Positions 39,634 through 48,427 of a DNA stretch of 51,531 nucleotides are shown here, piece by piece (position 1 is the first letter of the stretch; each line of letters opens with the position of its first letter). Origin of the DNA: Gemmatimonadota bacterium (GTDB lineage Bacteria > Gemmatimonadota > Gemmatimonadetes > Gemmatimonadales > Gemmatimonadaceae); NCBI GenBank assembly GCA_031127225.1, contig JARIEV010000008.1, forward strand, positions 1-51,531, in the 5' to 3' direction. The notes under the pieces are model-generated. The model ran no database searches. It was given only the letters and a program-made list of their open reading frames with translations, and had not been told where the DNA came from. The position numbers and the translations under genes were made by a program.

Positions 39634-40299
39634 CTACGCCATCGGGGCCCGCGCCGACGCCAGCAGCACGTACAACTCGGCCACCTCGCGCGTGAGGGCG
39701 CGGCTCACTTCCTCGAGCCCGGACAGCTGATCGATCCGCGCCCGGAGCCGCAGGTACTCCGTCTCGCTGAGCAGCCGCTCCATGATCCCCGTGGCGCGGA
39801 GCAAGCCCACCAGCATCGCGTCACGGGCCTCCGGAATGTCGTCGGTGTTCAGCAGCGTCATCACGCGACTCTTCACCTCACGCTCTTCCAGCCCGCTCGT
39901 GGGCGGGTACACGCGCGTTTTGAACACCCACAGGAACCGCTTCTCCACCGACTGCAGCACGCCGCGCTGCACCAGCTGGTCGAGAATGCGGTCGCGCAAC
40001 GTCGGTCCCGGAATGGCGAGCCGCCGCAGCCACTCCGCACTGGACAACGGCGCCGGCTCGGCTGCGATCCGGGCGAGGACCTCGTCCAGGATCGCGTGCC
40101 CCGTGGGCGCGGGCGAGAGCACGAACACGTGCTCCGGATCGGTATCGATCCGTCCCGCCAGCGTCAGGTCCATCACCAGCGCCGCCGCGATCGCCGTTTC
40201 CAGCGAGAACGGCAGCAGGTCGATCAGGCGGCCGGTGTCGTCATCGAGCGCCACCAGCACCAGCTCTTCCGTCAGTGACAGTGGGGTCGCGTTCGACAT
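39634..40299 (-). CDS. GPP34 (GOLPH3-like) family protein, copy 1
   Basis: 221 residues. LSLTEELVLVALDDDTGRL at the N-terminus, AALVMDLTLAGRIDTD and LDEVLARI are typical of the GPP34/GOLPH3 fold, a helical protein that in eukaryotes binds PI4P at the Golgi; the bacterial function is unknown. A central block (GVLQSVEKRFLWVFKTRVYP with TSGLEEREVKSRVMTLLN) is nearly identical to the second GPP34 protein at 48428. No signal or membrane segment. It lies on the strand opposite to the cyclase (10 bp gap) and next to the STAS gene (9 bp), suggesting a two-gene unit transcribed with STAS. No phospholipid role is shown. Confidence 0.85.
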   Translation of the reverse strand: MSNATPLSLTEELVLVALDDDTGRLIDLLPFSLETAIAAALVMDLTLAGRIDTDPEHVFVLSPAPTGHAILDEVLARIAAEPAPLSSAEWLRRLAIPGPTLRDRILDQLVQRGVLQSVEKRFLWVFKTRVYPPTSGLEEREVKSRVMTLLNTDDIPEARDAMLVGLLRATGIMERLLSETEYLRLRARIDQLSGLEEVSRALTREVAELYVLLASARAPMA

Positions 40300-40308
40300 G
40301 CCGCGACC

Positions 40309-40593
40309 TCAGCTGCGGATTTCGAAGATCTTATCGAAGCCGCTGATCTTGAGCACATCGAGCACCACCGACGTCGGCGACGCGAGCACCACGGCGCCGC
40401 CCTTGGCCTTGGCCATCTTGGCCGTCATCAGGAGCACGCGCAGCCCGGCGCTGCTCACGTACTCGAGCTGACTGAGGTCGATCGTGACGGAACTCGCGTC
40501 CCCGGCCAACAGGGCCTTCAGCTCCGCTTCGTGAGCGGCCGACGTAAAACCGTCCAGACGACCGGCAAGGGTGTAGGTGGCAGCTACGGACAT
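40309..40593 (-). CDS. STAS-domain anti-sigma factor antagonist
   Basis: 94 residues, the size of RsbV/SpoIIAA. TYTLAGRLDGFTSAAHEAEL, VTIDLSQLEYVSSAGLRVLL and VLDVLKISGFDKIFEI are the STAS strands. The phosphorylatable serine is one of the two in YVSSAGLR; the family uses the second-type D-S-S-G-L position, here V-S-S-A. Classical role: the unphosphorylated form binds an RsbW-like kinase, releasing a sigma factor or other target. The partner phosphatase and anti-sigma kinase are at 46844-48423. ATG at 40593; a GPP34 gene follows 9 bp on. An AT-rich -10-like CACTATATTT is at 40669-40678 (minus), 75 bp upstream. Confidence 0.9.
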   Translation of the reverse strand: MSVAATYTLAGRLDGFTSAAHEAELKALLAGDASSVTIDLSQLEYVSSAGLRVLLMTAKMAKAKGGAVVLASPTSVVLDVLKISGFDKIFEIRS

Positions 40594-40846
40594 GGGCGGG
40601 GGGCAGTGAGAGAAAAGGGCGAACCGGCGCGGGATGAGCGTCCCCGATGGGACCGCAGCCTCGACCGGAAATATAGTGCGCAGCCAGCGACTGCGGCCTC
40701 AGCCTTGACTCACGGGGGCATGACCGGCATGGTCCGCAGGTTGCGACACGCGCCGCCGGCGACGACCTGCCGGTTCCGACCACCGCCTGCCCCCGCTCCT
40801 CGGCGCCCGTCGCCGCGCTCCACGCTGATCCTGCCCGGACCAACTC
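40594..40846. promoter_or_regulatory. Divergent intergenic region between STAS and the second hybrid kinase
   Basis: 253 bp of noncoding sequence. The only strong AT-rich stretch is GGAAATATAGTGCG at 40667-40680; read on the minus strand (CACTATATTTCC) it fits the CTATnTT element seen near other starts and would serve the STAS gene. It may also serve the kinase. No terminator, riboswitch or repeat is evident. Confidence 0.35.
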
Positions 40847-43800
40847 ATGCGCATCAAGACCACCAATTCGCTGATCCTGCTCGTCGCCGTGCCGCTGCTC
40901 GGTGGCTGGTACATCACGAATCGCGCCGAACGCCAGTTTGTCGACGCGCAGACCGCGGCGGAAACGACGCTGCCGGCGGCGCTGCTGGCCCTCGATCAAC
41001 TGCGGCAGGGGTCCGACCGGCTCACCGCCGACGTCCGCGCCTTCGCCTCCACCGGTGACCTGCGCTGGCGCGAGGACTTCGAGACGGAAGTGGCGCGTGA
41101 CCGCAATCGCACCAAGGCGGTGGAGAAACTCAAAGCGCTGGGGATCACCGGCGACGAGTCGCGACTCCTCGACAACACGCTGGCCAAATCCACGGCACTC
41201 ATTGCCCTCGAAGATCAGGCGTTCGCCGCGGCCGGCGAGAAGAACTTCACCCGCGCCATTGCGCTGGTGTACGGCGAGGAGTATCGCACGCAGAAGGATG
41301 CCATTCTTGAGGGACTCGCGCAGTTCCGGGAGATCGTGACCGAGCGCCTGCAGGCGGAGGTGACCGCCGCGGAGCAAAGTGCGCGCACCGTGCGCGTCGT
41401 GCGCCAGGTATGCATCATCGCCGCGGCGCTGCTGCTGCTGTTCACGCTGGCCTTTTTTTATCGCAAGGTCGTGCGTCCGCTCGACACCCTCAAGCACGAC
41501 GTCGACGATCTCCTGACCGGAAAGACCGACGTCCGCATTCATCATCAGGACGATACGAACGAAGTCGGTGACGTGGCGCGCTCGCTGCAGCGCTACCGCA
41601 CCACCGCCGATGAGGTGGAGCGGCAGCGCCAGCTCAAAGCAATGGTAGCGCGCGTCTCGGCGGCCCTCCAGTCGGCCGACAGCCTCCCCGACTTTGGACG
41701 GCAGCTGCTCTCCACGCTCATGCCGGAGCTGCAGACCGGTGCCGCGTCGGTGTACTGCACACAGGCCGACGGGAGCACGCTCGTCTGCTTGAGCACGTAC
41801 GGGCTCGACGCCGCCGTCGCCACGCGGCAGACCGTCACGATCGGTGACGGCTTGATCGGACAATGTGCAAAAGAGCGGCAGAAGCTGACGTGGAATGACG
41901 TCCCACCCTCCTATGCGCGGCTCGCCTCGTCGCTCGGCAGCGCCACGCCGCGTTCCGTCGTGGCCGTCCCGATTGTCTCCAAGCAATCCGTGCTGGGCGT
42001 GATCGAACTCGCCCTGTTCGCCGCCCTGACCGACAGTCAGCGCACCCTCCTCGACGAGGTCATGCCGGTCGTGGCCCTGCAGCTGGAAATCCTCCAGCGC
42101 AACGTCCGGACGCAGGAGCTGCTGGAGCGCACGCAGTCACAGGCGGACGAACTCGAAGCGCAGACGGGCGCGCTGACGCAGTCGCAGGAAGCGCTGATGG
42201 AACAGCGCACGCAGCTGATCGAGCAACAGGAAGAGATGCGGGTGCTCGCCGAGATCGGGAAGGTGGTCAATGCCTCGCTCGATATCGACACCGTGTTGGA
42301 AACGATCATCACCGAAGCCGTCCGGTTGGGCGGAGCGGACTCCGGAACGCTCTACGAGTTCGACGAGGTGGAGGGGGCGTTCGATCCACGCTTCAACGTG
42401 GGGATGCCCGAAGAGATGGTGGCGGCGCTGCGCGGGTCGCGTATCCGCATCGGCCCGGGCAGCGTGGTGGGAATGGCCGCCGAGAAGCGCGGGGTCCATA
42501 TGGTGGAGGACATCGAGAACGACCCCACCTATCAGCTGCGCGCGGCGAACAAGCGGGGCGGCGGGTTCCGCGGGCTGCTGGGCGTCCCCATGATGAGCAA
42601 CGATCGCATCATCGGCGGCCTCGTGATCCGACGCCGCGAACCCGGCGCGTTCGACGCGTCGCGCGTGAGCCTGCTGCAGACGTTTGCCACGCAGTCGGTG
42701 ATGGCGATCCAGAACGCGCGCTTGTACGCCGAAATCCGCGTGAAGGGTGAGCAGCTCGACAATGCCAGCCAGATGAAGTCGCAGTTCCTGGCGAACATGA
42801 GCCACGAAATCCGCACGCCGATGAACGCGGTGATCGGGCTCGCGTACCTCGCGCTCAAGACCGATCTCACCGACAAGCAGCGCGACTACGTCTCGAAGAT
42901 CCACACCGCCGGCAACTCGCTGCTCGGCATCATCAACGACATTCTCGACTTCTCCAAGATCGAAGCCGGTAAGCTCGACATCGAGGCCACCGACTTCAAC
43001 CTCGAGGATGTGTTCCGCGCCGTGACCACCGTCACCAGCCAGAAGGCCTACGACAAGGGGCTCGAGTTCCTCGTCGATATTCCGAGCGCGGTGCCGGTCG
43101 ATCTCATCGGCGATCCGCTGCGTCTGAATCAGGCGCTCACGAACGTCATCAACAACGCGGTCAAGTTCACCGAACAGGGCGAAATCCACATCAAGGCCGC
43201 CTTGGTCGAGCGCGTGGATGACAGCGCGCTGCTGCGCTTCACAGTGCGCGACACGGGCCCCGGCATGACCGCCGAGCAGTGCGCGAAGCTGTTCCAGCCG
43301 TTCACGCAGGCCGACATGTCCACCACGCGCAAGCATGGCGGGACCGGCCTTGGCCTCACGATCAGCAAGACGCTCGTGGAGCTGATGGGCGGAGAGATCG
43401 GGCTCGAAAGCGAGCCCGGCGTGGGCACCACGTTCTTCTTTACCGTGCGCGTCGGCGTCGGTCAGGCCACCGACCGCCGGACGATGGTCCCCGAAGCGAT
43501 GCATCGCCTGCGGGCGCTCGTGGTGGACGACAACCCGGTGGCGCGCGAAATCCTGACCGACTCGCTCGGCGACCTCGTGGCCACCGTGGATTCCGTGAGC
43601 TCGGGGGCCGAAGCGCTGGCCGCGATCCGGCAGCACAACGCCGACGGCGCCGCGCCGTACGACGTGGTGTTCATGGACTGGCGCATGCCCGGGCTGGACG
43701 GCCTACAAACCACGCGTCTGCTGCGGTCGGAGACTGGGCTGACATCGCAACCCGCGGTGGTCATGGTCACCGCCTTCAGCGGCGAGGAAGTCAAGGAAGC

Positions 43801-45037
43801 CGCAGGGTCGCTGAACCTGGACGGCTTCATGGTGAAGCCGGTCAGCAAGTCGATGGTACTCGATACGCTGGTCACGCTGTTTGCCAGCGCGGCCGAAACC
43901 GGCACCATGCGCACGGCTGGCGTGTCCGACGTCGATAGCGACCTTGATCGCTGCGCCGGCGCGCGCGTGTTGCTCACGGAAGACAACGAGATCAACCAGC
44001 AGATCGCCATCGAGCTGCTGGAAGGGGCCGGCGCCCACGTCACGGTGGCGAACAATGGCCGCGAAGCCGTCATGCACCTCGAGGCGAACCCTACTGGCTT
44101 CGACGTGGTGTTCATGGACCTGCAGATGCCGATCATGGACGGGCACCAGGCCACCATGGCCATCCGCAACGATGCGCGGTTTGACGCGCTGCCGATTATC
44201 GCGATGACGGCGCACGCCTCGAATGACGAGCGCGCACGCTGCCTGGCCGAAGGGATGAACGACCACGTCTCCAAGCCCATCGCGCCGGCCATCCTCTTCA
44301 CCACGCTGGAGAAGTACTACGCGCCGGCACGGGCGGCGGCGGTGCGGGCGGCGCGGGCTGGGGCGCCCGCTTTTGCCGCAGCGCCGGCCGCAGCGCCGGC
44401 CGCAGCGCCGGCCGCAGCGCCGGTCGTCGTCGACGCCTTGCCACGCATCGAAGGGCTCGCTGTCGACGAAGGGCTCGCCCGCGTGGCCGGCAATAAAAAG
44501 TTGTACGTCAAGCTACTGCGGCAGTTCGTGGCGCAGGAAGCCGACGCCGGCGCCCGTATCCGTGCCTGTCTGGCCAGCAGCGATCGCGGCACCGCCGAAC
44601 GGCTCGCCCACACCGTGAAGGGCGTGGCCGGCTCCCTCGGGGCGGGGGCCGTGCAGGCCGCCGGGGCCGTGCTGGAAAAGGCCATCGGGGACGGTGCCGA
44701 TGCCGACGCCTGCGCGCCGTACTGCGACGCGCTGGCCGCGGAGATGGCCCTGCTCATCGAACGGCTCGGACCGGACTACGCGCCGGCCCCCGTGGTAGCC
44801 GCGGCGGCCCCCGTGGCCGCCTTCGATCCGGCCACGGGACGGCCCATCGTGGAACGCATGCTGCAGCGCCTCGCCGACTTCGATGCCGACGCCGCCGACG
44901 ATCTCGATACCCATCGCGACGTGTTCCGCGCGCTACTCGGCAATGACGGCTTCACGGCCTTCGAAGCGCATGTGCAGGGCTATGCCTTGGGTGACGCACA
45001 CGCGGCCCTCGAGGCGGCGTTGGCCGCCCACGGCTGA
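40847..45037 (+). CDS. Membrane hybrid sensor histidine kinase (HAMP, two GAF, HisKA, HATPase, two REC, HPt)
   Basis: 1396 residues. TM1 (~8-22) and TM2 (~188-208, IIAAALLLLFTLAFFY) flank a periplasmic four-helix sensor; HAMP follows (VVRPLDTLKHDVDDL). Two GAF domains (~275-395 and ~475-625, e.g. IGDGLIGQCA, GPGSVVGMAAE) are separated by a coiled coil. HisKA has His653 in [17 protein letters not shown]; HATPase [20 protein letters not shown]1 Asp944; REC2 Asp1091; HPt His1255. A linker with four 12-bp repeats joins REC2 to HPt, then the tail ends like the other kinase. From residue ~645 on it is a close paralogue of the 35330 kinase. ATG at 40847 is clear. Likely signals to partners around it. 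Confidence 0.94.
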   Translation: MRIKTTNSLILLVAVPLLGGWYITNRAERQFVDAQTAAETTLPAALLALDQLRQGSDRLTADVRAFASTGDLRWREDFETEVARDRNRTKAVEKLKALGITGDESRLLDNTLAKSTALIALEDQAFAAAGEKNFTRAIALVYGEEYRTQKDAILEGLAQFREIVTERLQAEVTAAEQSARTVRVVRQVCIIAAALLLLFTLAFFYRKVVRPLDTLKHDVDDLLTGKTDVRIHHQDDTNEVGDVARSLQRYRTTADEVERQRQLKAMVARVSAALQSADSLPDFGRQLLSTLMPELQTGAASVYCTQADGSTLVCLSTYGLDAAVATRQTVTIGDGLIGQCAKERQKLTWNDVPPSYARLASSLGSATPRSVVAVPIVSKQSVLGVIELALFAALTDSQRTLLDEVMPVVALQLEILQRNVRTQELLERTQSQADELEAQTGALTQSQEALMEQRTQLIEQQEEMRVLAEIGKVVNASLDIDTVLETIITEAVRLGGADSGTLYEFDEVEGAFDPRFNVGMPEEMVAALRGSRIRIGPGSVVGMAAEKRGVHMVEDIENDPTYQLRAANKRGGGFRGLLGVPMMSNDRIIGGLVIRRREPGAFDASRVSLLQTFATQSVMAIQNARLYAEIRVKGEQLDNASQMKSQFLANMSHEIRTPMNAVIGLAYLALKTDLTDKQRDYVSKIHTAGNSLLGIINDILDFSKIEAGKLDIEATDFNLEDVFRAVTTVTSQKAYDKGLEFLVDIPSAVPVDLIGDPLRLNQALTNVINNAVKFTEQGEIHIKAALVERVDDSALLRFTVRDTGPGMTAEQCAKLFQPFTQADMSTTRKHGGTGLGLTISKTLVELMGGEIGLESEPGVGTTFFFTVRVGVGQATDRRTMVPEAMHRLRALVVDDNPVAREILTDSLGDLVATVDSVSSGAEALAAIRQHNADGAAPYDVVFMDWRMPGLDGLQTTRLLRSETGLTSQPAVVMVTAFSGEEVKEAAGSLNLDGFMVKPVSKSMVLDTLVTLFASAAETGTMRTAGVSDVDSDLDRCAGARVLLTEDNEINQQIAIELLEGAGAHVTVANNGREAVMHLEANPTGFDVVFMDLQMPIMDGHQATMAIRNDARFDALPIIAMTAHASNDERARCLAEGMNDHVSKPIAPAILFTTLEKYYAPARAAAVRAARAGAPAFAAAPAAAPAAAPAAAPVVVDALPRIEGLAVDEGLARVAGNKKLYVKLLRQFVAQEADAGARIRACLASSDRGTAERLAHTVKGVAGSLGAGAVQAAGAVLEKAIGDGADADACAPYCDALAAEMALLIERLGPDYAPAPVVAAAAPVAAFDPATGRPIVERMLQRLADFDADAADDLDTHRDVFRALLGNDGFTAFEAHVQGYALGDAHAALEAALAAHG
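44375..44422. repeat. 12-bp tandem repeat, 4 copies, in the REC2-HPt linker
   Basis: Four perfect copies of GCCGCAGCGCCG encode the A-A-A-P linker of the second hybrid kinase. The paralogous kinase at 35330 lacks this expansion at the same place, so it arose after the duplication or was lost there. Confidence 0.9.
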
Positions 45038-45047
45038 CGCCCGCGTC

Positions 45048-46559
45048 GTGCACACGACTCTCGAGGTCCCGGCCCGCCTCGAGGCGCTGGCGCTCGTGCA
45101 CGCCCACGCGCGGGCGCTGGCGTCGCTGGTGGGGAGCGATGCCGCGCGCACGGCTGCGGTCGAACTCGCGTGCGAGGAAGGGTTCACCCTGATCCTCGAC
45201 CGCGTGGACGGGCCGACCGATTCCGTCGTGCGGATGCACGCCACGATCACGGCGCTGGCGCTCGAGATCGTCTTCGATGACCGCGAAATCCCGCCGCTCT
45301 CGGTCGCCGAGGGGCAGGGCGCTGGCGCCGCCGCGTCACTCGACGCCATCGACCTCGCGGTGGTGGCCCGACAGCTCATTCGTCACAGCGCCGACGAGGC
45401 GCGTTGGATTCCCATGGGACGGCAGGGGAACCGGCTTTCGCTCGTCTTTCAGCGCCGGGATCCCGATATCACCATGTCGGTCCCGCCCGAGTCGCTCATT
45501 CCGTTCTCCGAGGACGCGCCGCTCGCCCCGGCGCAGGAGTACCTCGTACGCGTGGCCGGCACCGACGGCGCGGATGACTGGGCCCAGATCGCACGCGCCA
45601 TCTACCGCACGTACGGCTTCAGTTACGCCGACGATCTGTACATCCCCGACCGGATCCGGGAGCTCAACCGCGCGGGGCACGTACTCTCCATCGTGGCCAC
45701 CACGATGCAGGGCGAGGTCGTGGGCCACTACGCCCTCGACGTGCGCGGCTTCGGCCAGCTGGGTGTCACGCCCTGCGCCACCGGCGAACTCGGCAAAGCA
45801 GTGGTGGATCCGGCGCACCGCAGCCGCGGCCTGATGGAGCGTATGCGGCGCCTCACCGAAGAGCGCGCGCAGACACTGGGGCTGCTCGCGGTGTTCAGCC
45901 AGCCCACCATGAAACATCCGTTCAGTCAGCGCGCCAACGAACGGCTCGGGGCCCGCGCCTGCGCCATCAACCTCGGGCTGGTGGGCGGTACCGTGGAGTT
46001 GAAGGGGATCGCGGTGGCTGACACCGCCGAGCGCACCAGCCTGGCCGTGTACTTCCAACCGCTGGTGCCGCCGGCAGCGCGCACCATTCATCCGCCGGCG
46101 CAGCACCAGGCCATGCTGCAGCGCACCTACGACGGCTGCGGCATCCCCGTCAGCATCATCGCCAGCGGTGAGCCCACCGGTGACAGCGACATCACCGTGA
46201 CGTTCGTAGGCGGCCTCGATTTCGGACTGATCGGGGTGCGGCACGCCGGCGCGGACATCGGCACGGCCCTGCGCGCCGCGCGCGACGAACTCGTGCGACG
46301 CGCGGGGGCACGGGTCATCTTCCTCGACGTGCGTCTCGACGACGCGGGGTGCGCGGCCGCCTGCGCCGTGGCCGAACAGCTCGGCTTTTTCTACGGCGGC
46401 CTATGCCCGCACTTCAGCGCGGGGCACGATGTCCTGCGGCTGCAATCCATCGACGTGCCGATCGCCGTGGAGCAACTGGCCGTAGCCGGCCCCTTCGCGC
46501 GCGAGATTCTGGACTACGTCATCGCGGATCGCGCGCGCGTCGAGCGGGTCGGCAGTTGA
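45048..46559 (+). CDS. RsbW-like HATPase domain fused to a GNAT acetyltransferase domain
   Basis: 503 residues. The first ~145 residues resemble an anti-sigma HATPase (AVELACEEGFTLILDRV, LEIVFDDREIPPLS, GRQGNRLSLVFQRRDPD), but the N-box asparagine is missing as in the ABC ATPase fusion. Residues ~165-290 form a GNAT domain (DDWAQIARAIYRTYGFSYAD, GEVVGHYALDVRGFG, GELGKAVVDPAHRSRGLMER, where R-S-R-G-L is the acetyl-CoA loop). A C-terminal ~200 residues with GVRHAGADIGTALRAARDEL may be a degenerate second GNAT. The start is GTG at 45048, 10 bp after the kinase; an open frame to 44883 would overlap the kinase tail. Probably links partner switching to acetylation of an unknown target. Confidence 0.85.
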   Translation: MHTTLEVPARLEALALVHAHARALASLVGSDAARTAAVELACEEGFTLILDRVDGPTDSVVRMHATITALALEIVFDDREIPPLSVAEGQGAGAAASLDAIDLAVVARQLIRHSADEARWIPMGRQGNRLSLVFQRRDPDITMSVPPESLIPFSEDAPLAPAQEYLVRVAGTDGADDWAQIARAIYRTYGFSYADDLYIPDRIRELNRAGHVLSIVATTMQGEVVGHYALDVRGFGQLGVTPCATGELGKAVVDPAHRSRGLMERMRRLTEERAQTLGLLAVFSQPTMKHPFSQRANERLGARACAINLGLVGGTVELKGIAVADTAERTSLAVYFQPLVPPAARTIHPPAQHQAMLQRTYDGCGIPVSIIASGEPTGDSDITVTFVGGLDFGLIGVRHAGADIGTALRAARDELVRRAGARVIFLDVRLDDAGCAAACAVAEQLGFFYGGLCPHFSAGHDVLRLQSIDVPIAVEQLAVAGPFAREILDYVIADRARVERVGS

Positions 46560-46843
46560 TGCGTAGCGACCCAGTCGTCAGTGCACTGAGTTCTGGCGTC
46601 TGACTGGGTATCGTGGTCAGAGCTCAGCAGCGACAGTCCGCAGTACCGAGCGTTTGACTGGCGGCGCGGCGATGAATGCACGGCAAAGCCGGCGCCGCGC
46701 ACGTCACACAGGCAATTCTCGACACTGTGCACCGTCGTAGCTGAACGCTGACCACTGTACACAGTCGGACGCCTGTCTCTGCCCGTCTGAAATCAGACCA
46801 CGGGGCGGTTCCGTTCCGGCTCGCCCGCCCCCGCTGACGGCGG
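46560..46843. other. Noncoding convergent intergenic region
   Basis: 284 bp between the HATPase-GNAT gene (plus) and the REC-PP2C gene (minus). GC is visibly lower than around it. No RNA gene, operator or convincing ORF is seen. A short perfect stem GGCGGC-TAC-GCCGCC at 46839-46853, across the stop of the PP2C gene, could act as a weak bidirectional terminator, but there is no T-run. Confidence 0.4.
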
Positions 46844-48010
46844 CTACGCCGCCCCGGCCCACGACAGCACCGCCACGGTGATGTCGTCGGACTGCGGAGC
46901 GGCCCCGGAGAAGCCGATCACGCTGTCGAAGATCGAGGCCACCAGCGTCTTCGCGCCGCCGCCGCCGTCGGCGCGGACCCGTTCGACGAGGCGCGCCTCT
47001 TCGTACATCTGCACGTCCACGTTGAACGCCTCGGTGACGCCGTCGGTGTAGAGCACCAGCGTGTCACCGGGGGCCAGCTGGGCGGTGTCCTGCTCGTAGG
47101 TGGCAGGGAACATCCCGAGCACCAGCCCGGCGGCGGCCGTCAGCATCTCCACGGTGCCGTTCGCCCGCCGGATCAGCGGCGGATTGTGTCCGCCGTTGGC
47201 GTACGCGATCGACCCCGTGGCCGGGTCGAACACGGCGTAGAACACCGTCACAAACAAGTCCATCGGATTCTGCGTCAGCAGCACGTCGTTCGTGCGCTGC
47301 AGGCAATCGGCCGGTCCCGACGCGGTGGCGGCCAGCGCATTCAGGTTGGTGCGCGCCACGGCCATGAAGAACGCCGCCGGCACCCCCTTGCCGGACACGT
47401 CGGCCATCACGAGCCCGATCCGGCCACCCGGCAGCTCGATGAAGTCGTAGAAGTCGCCGCCCATCGTGGTGGCGGGGAGCATGCGCGCCGAGCCGTCGCA
47501 CCCCGGTGCCACCGGAAACCGCGACGGCAGGATCGCCACCTGCATGGCCCGCGCGAGATCGAGTTCGGCGCTCATCTGCGCCTGCGCCTTCTCCAACGCC
47601 GCGTTCTTCTCCGACACGCTCGTGCGCAACCGGTCGACCGTGAGATGCGTGTGCACGCGCGCCATCAGTTCGTGCGCGTTGAACGGCTTGTTCACGTAGT
47701 CCACCGCGCCCAGTTCGAACCCCTTCACCAGATCGGCCGTCTCGGTCTTGGCCGTCAGAAAAATGATCGGGATGTCGCGCCACTCCGCGTTGGCCTTGAT
47801 GGCCGCGCACGCCTCGAAACCGTCCATCACCGGCATCATGATGTCGAGCAGGATGAGGTCGGGGCGCACCTTCGCCATCACATCGAGCGCCTGCTGGCCG
47901 TTCGTCGCCACGAGCACCTGGTAGCCCGCCGGCTTGAGCGTGGCGGCCAGGGACTGGATGTTCGACGGCGTATCGTCGACGACCAGAATTTTCGCGCTGA
48001 CTCCACTCAT
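46844..48010 (-). CDS. Response regulator with PP2C/SpoIIE phosphatase domain (RsbU-like)
   Basis: 388 residues. REC (~5-125) with LVVDDTPSNIQ, Asp in LLDIMMPVMDG and YVNKPFN; a coiled-coil linker (AALEKAQAQMSAELDLARAM); then the SpoIIE-type phosphatase (~165-385) with MGGDFYDF (metal Asp), VMADVSGKGVPAAF, YANGGHNPPLI, YTDGVTEAFN and SDDITVAVL, all metal sites intact. It should dephosphorylate a STAS protein, probably that at 40309, when its REC is phosphorylated. The REC part is a close paralogue of the cyclase's REC. ATG at 48010 overlaps the stop of the RsbW-like gene as ATGA. Confidence 0.93.
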   Translation of the reverse strand: MSGVSAKILVVDDTPSNIQSLAATLKPAGYQVLVATNGQQALDVMAKVRPDLILLDIMMPVMDGFEACAAIKANAEWRDIPIIFLTAKTETADLVKGFELGAVDYVNKPFNAHELMARVHTHLTVDRLRTSVSEKNAALEKAQAQMSAELDLARAMQVAILPSRFPVAPGCDGSARMLPATTMGGDFYDFIELPGGRIGLVMADVSGKGVPAAFFMAVARTNLNALAATASGPADCLQRTNDVLLTQNPMDLFVTVFYAVFDPATGSIAYANGGHNPPLIRRANGTVEMLTAAAGLVLGMFPATYEQDTAQLAPGDTLVLYTDGVTEAFNVDVQMYEEARLVERVRADGGGGAKTLVASIFDSVIGFSGAAPQSDDITVAVLSWAGAA

Positions 48011-48423
48011 GAAACCACCTTGTGCATCGTCAGCTGGTTGTGGGTGCCCGTGTGGGCATAGGAAACGTCGTCCATCAGTTCACGCACCAGAAACACACCG
48101 AGTCCGCCGAGCTCCCGCTCTTCGATCGGGGCGTCAATGTCGGGCGTGGCCAGCGTGAGCGGATCGAATGCGGGACCGTCGTCTTCCATCACCATCGTCA
48201 CGCGGTTGCCCTCATCGCGGAGGGAGACCACGACCTCGCGGGGCGGACCATCCGGCGTCGTGCCGTGCATGACCACGTTCATGAAGATCTCGTCGAGCGC
48301 CAGCTCGAACGGAAAAGCCGCCGCCTCGGGAAGGGCTCCCTCCTGCCACGCGCGCTGGAGAAACTCGACCAGCGCGGGCAGATGCTCCACCGTGGCCGTC
48401 GTCCGCATCGATCGCTCGGTCAT
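48007..48423 (-). CDS. RsbW-like anti-sigma ATP-binding protein
   Basis: 138 residues of the GHKL HATPase fold. LALDEIFMNVVMHG is the N-box with the conserved E and N; MVMEDDGPAFDPL is G1; LGGLGVFLVRELMDDVSYAH is G2. As an RsbW/SpoIIAB relative it should bind and phosphorylate the STAS antagonist and hold a target (sigma factor or other) in check. No sigma factor is next to it. The ATG at 48423 is clear; the stop overlaps the REC-PP2C start, and the GPP34 gene ends 4 bp upstream, so all three are co-transcribed. Of the three HATPase-like proteins in the window, this one keeps all ATP motifs. Confidence 0.92.
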   Translation of the reverse strand: MTERSMRTTATVEHLPALVEFLQRAWQEGALPEAAAFPFELALDEIFMNVVMHGTTPDGPPREVVVSLRDEGNRVTMVMEDDGPAFDPLTLATPDIDAPIEERELGGLGVFLVRELMDDVSYAHTGTHNQLTMHKVVS

Positions 48424-48427
48424 GTGC

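Noticed and set aside
46514-46762. 82-codon minus-strand ORF in the intergenic region
   Set aside because: No leader, domain or ribosome site, and it overlaps the end of the GNAT fusion gene.
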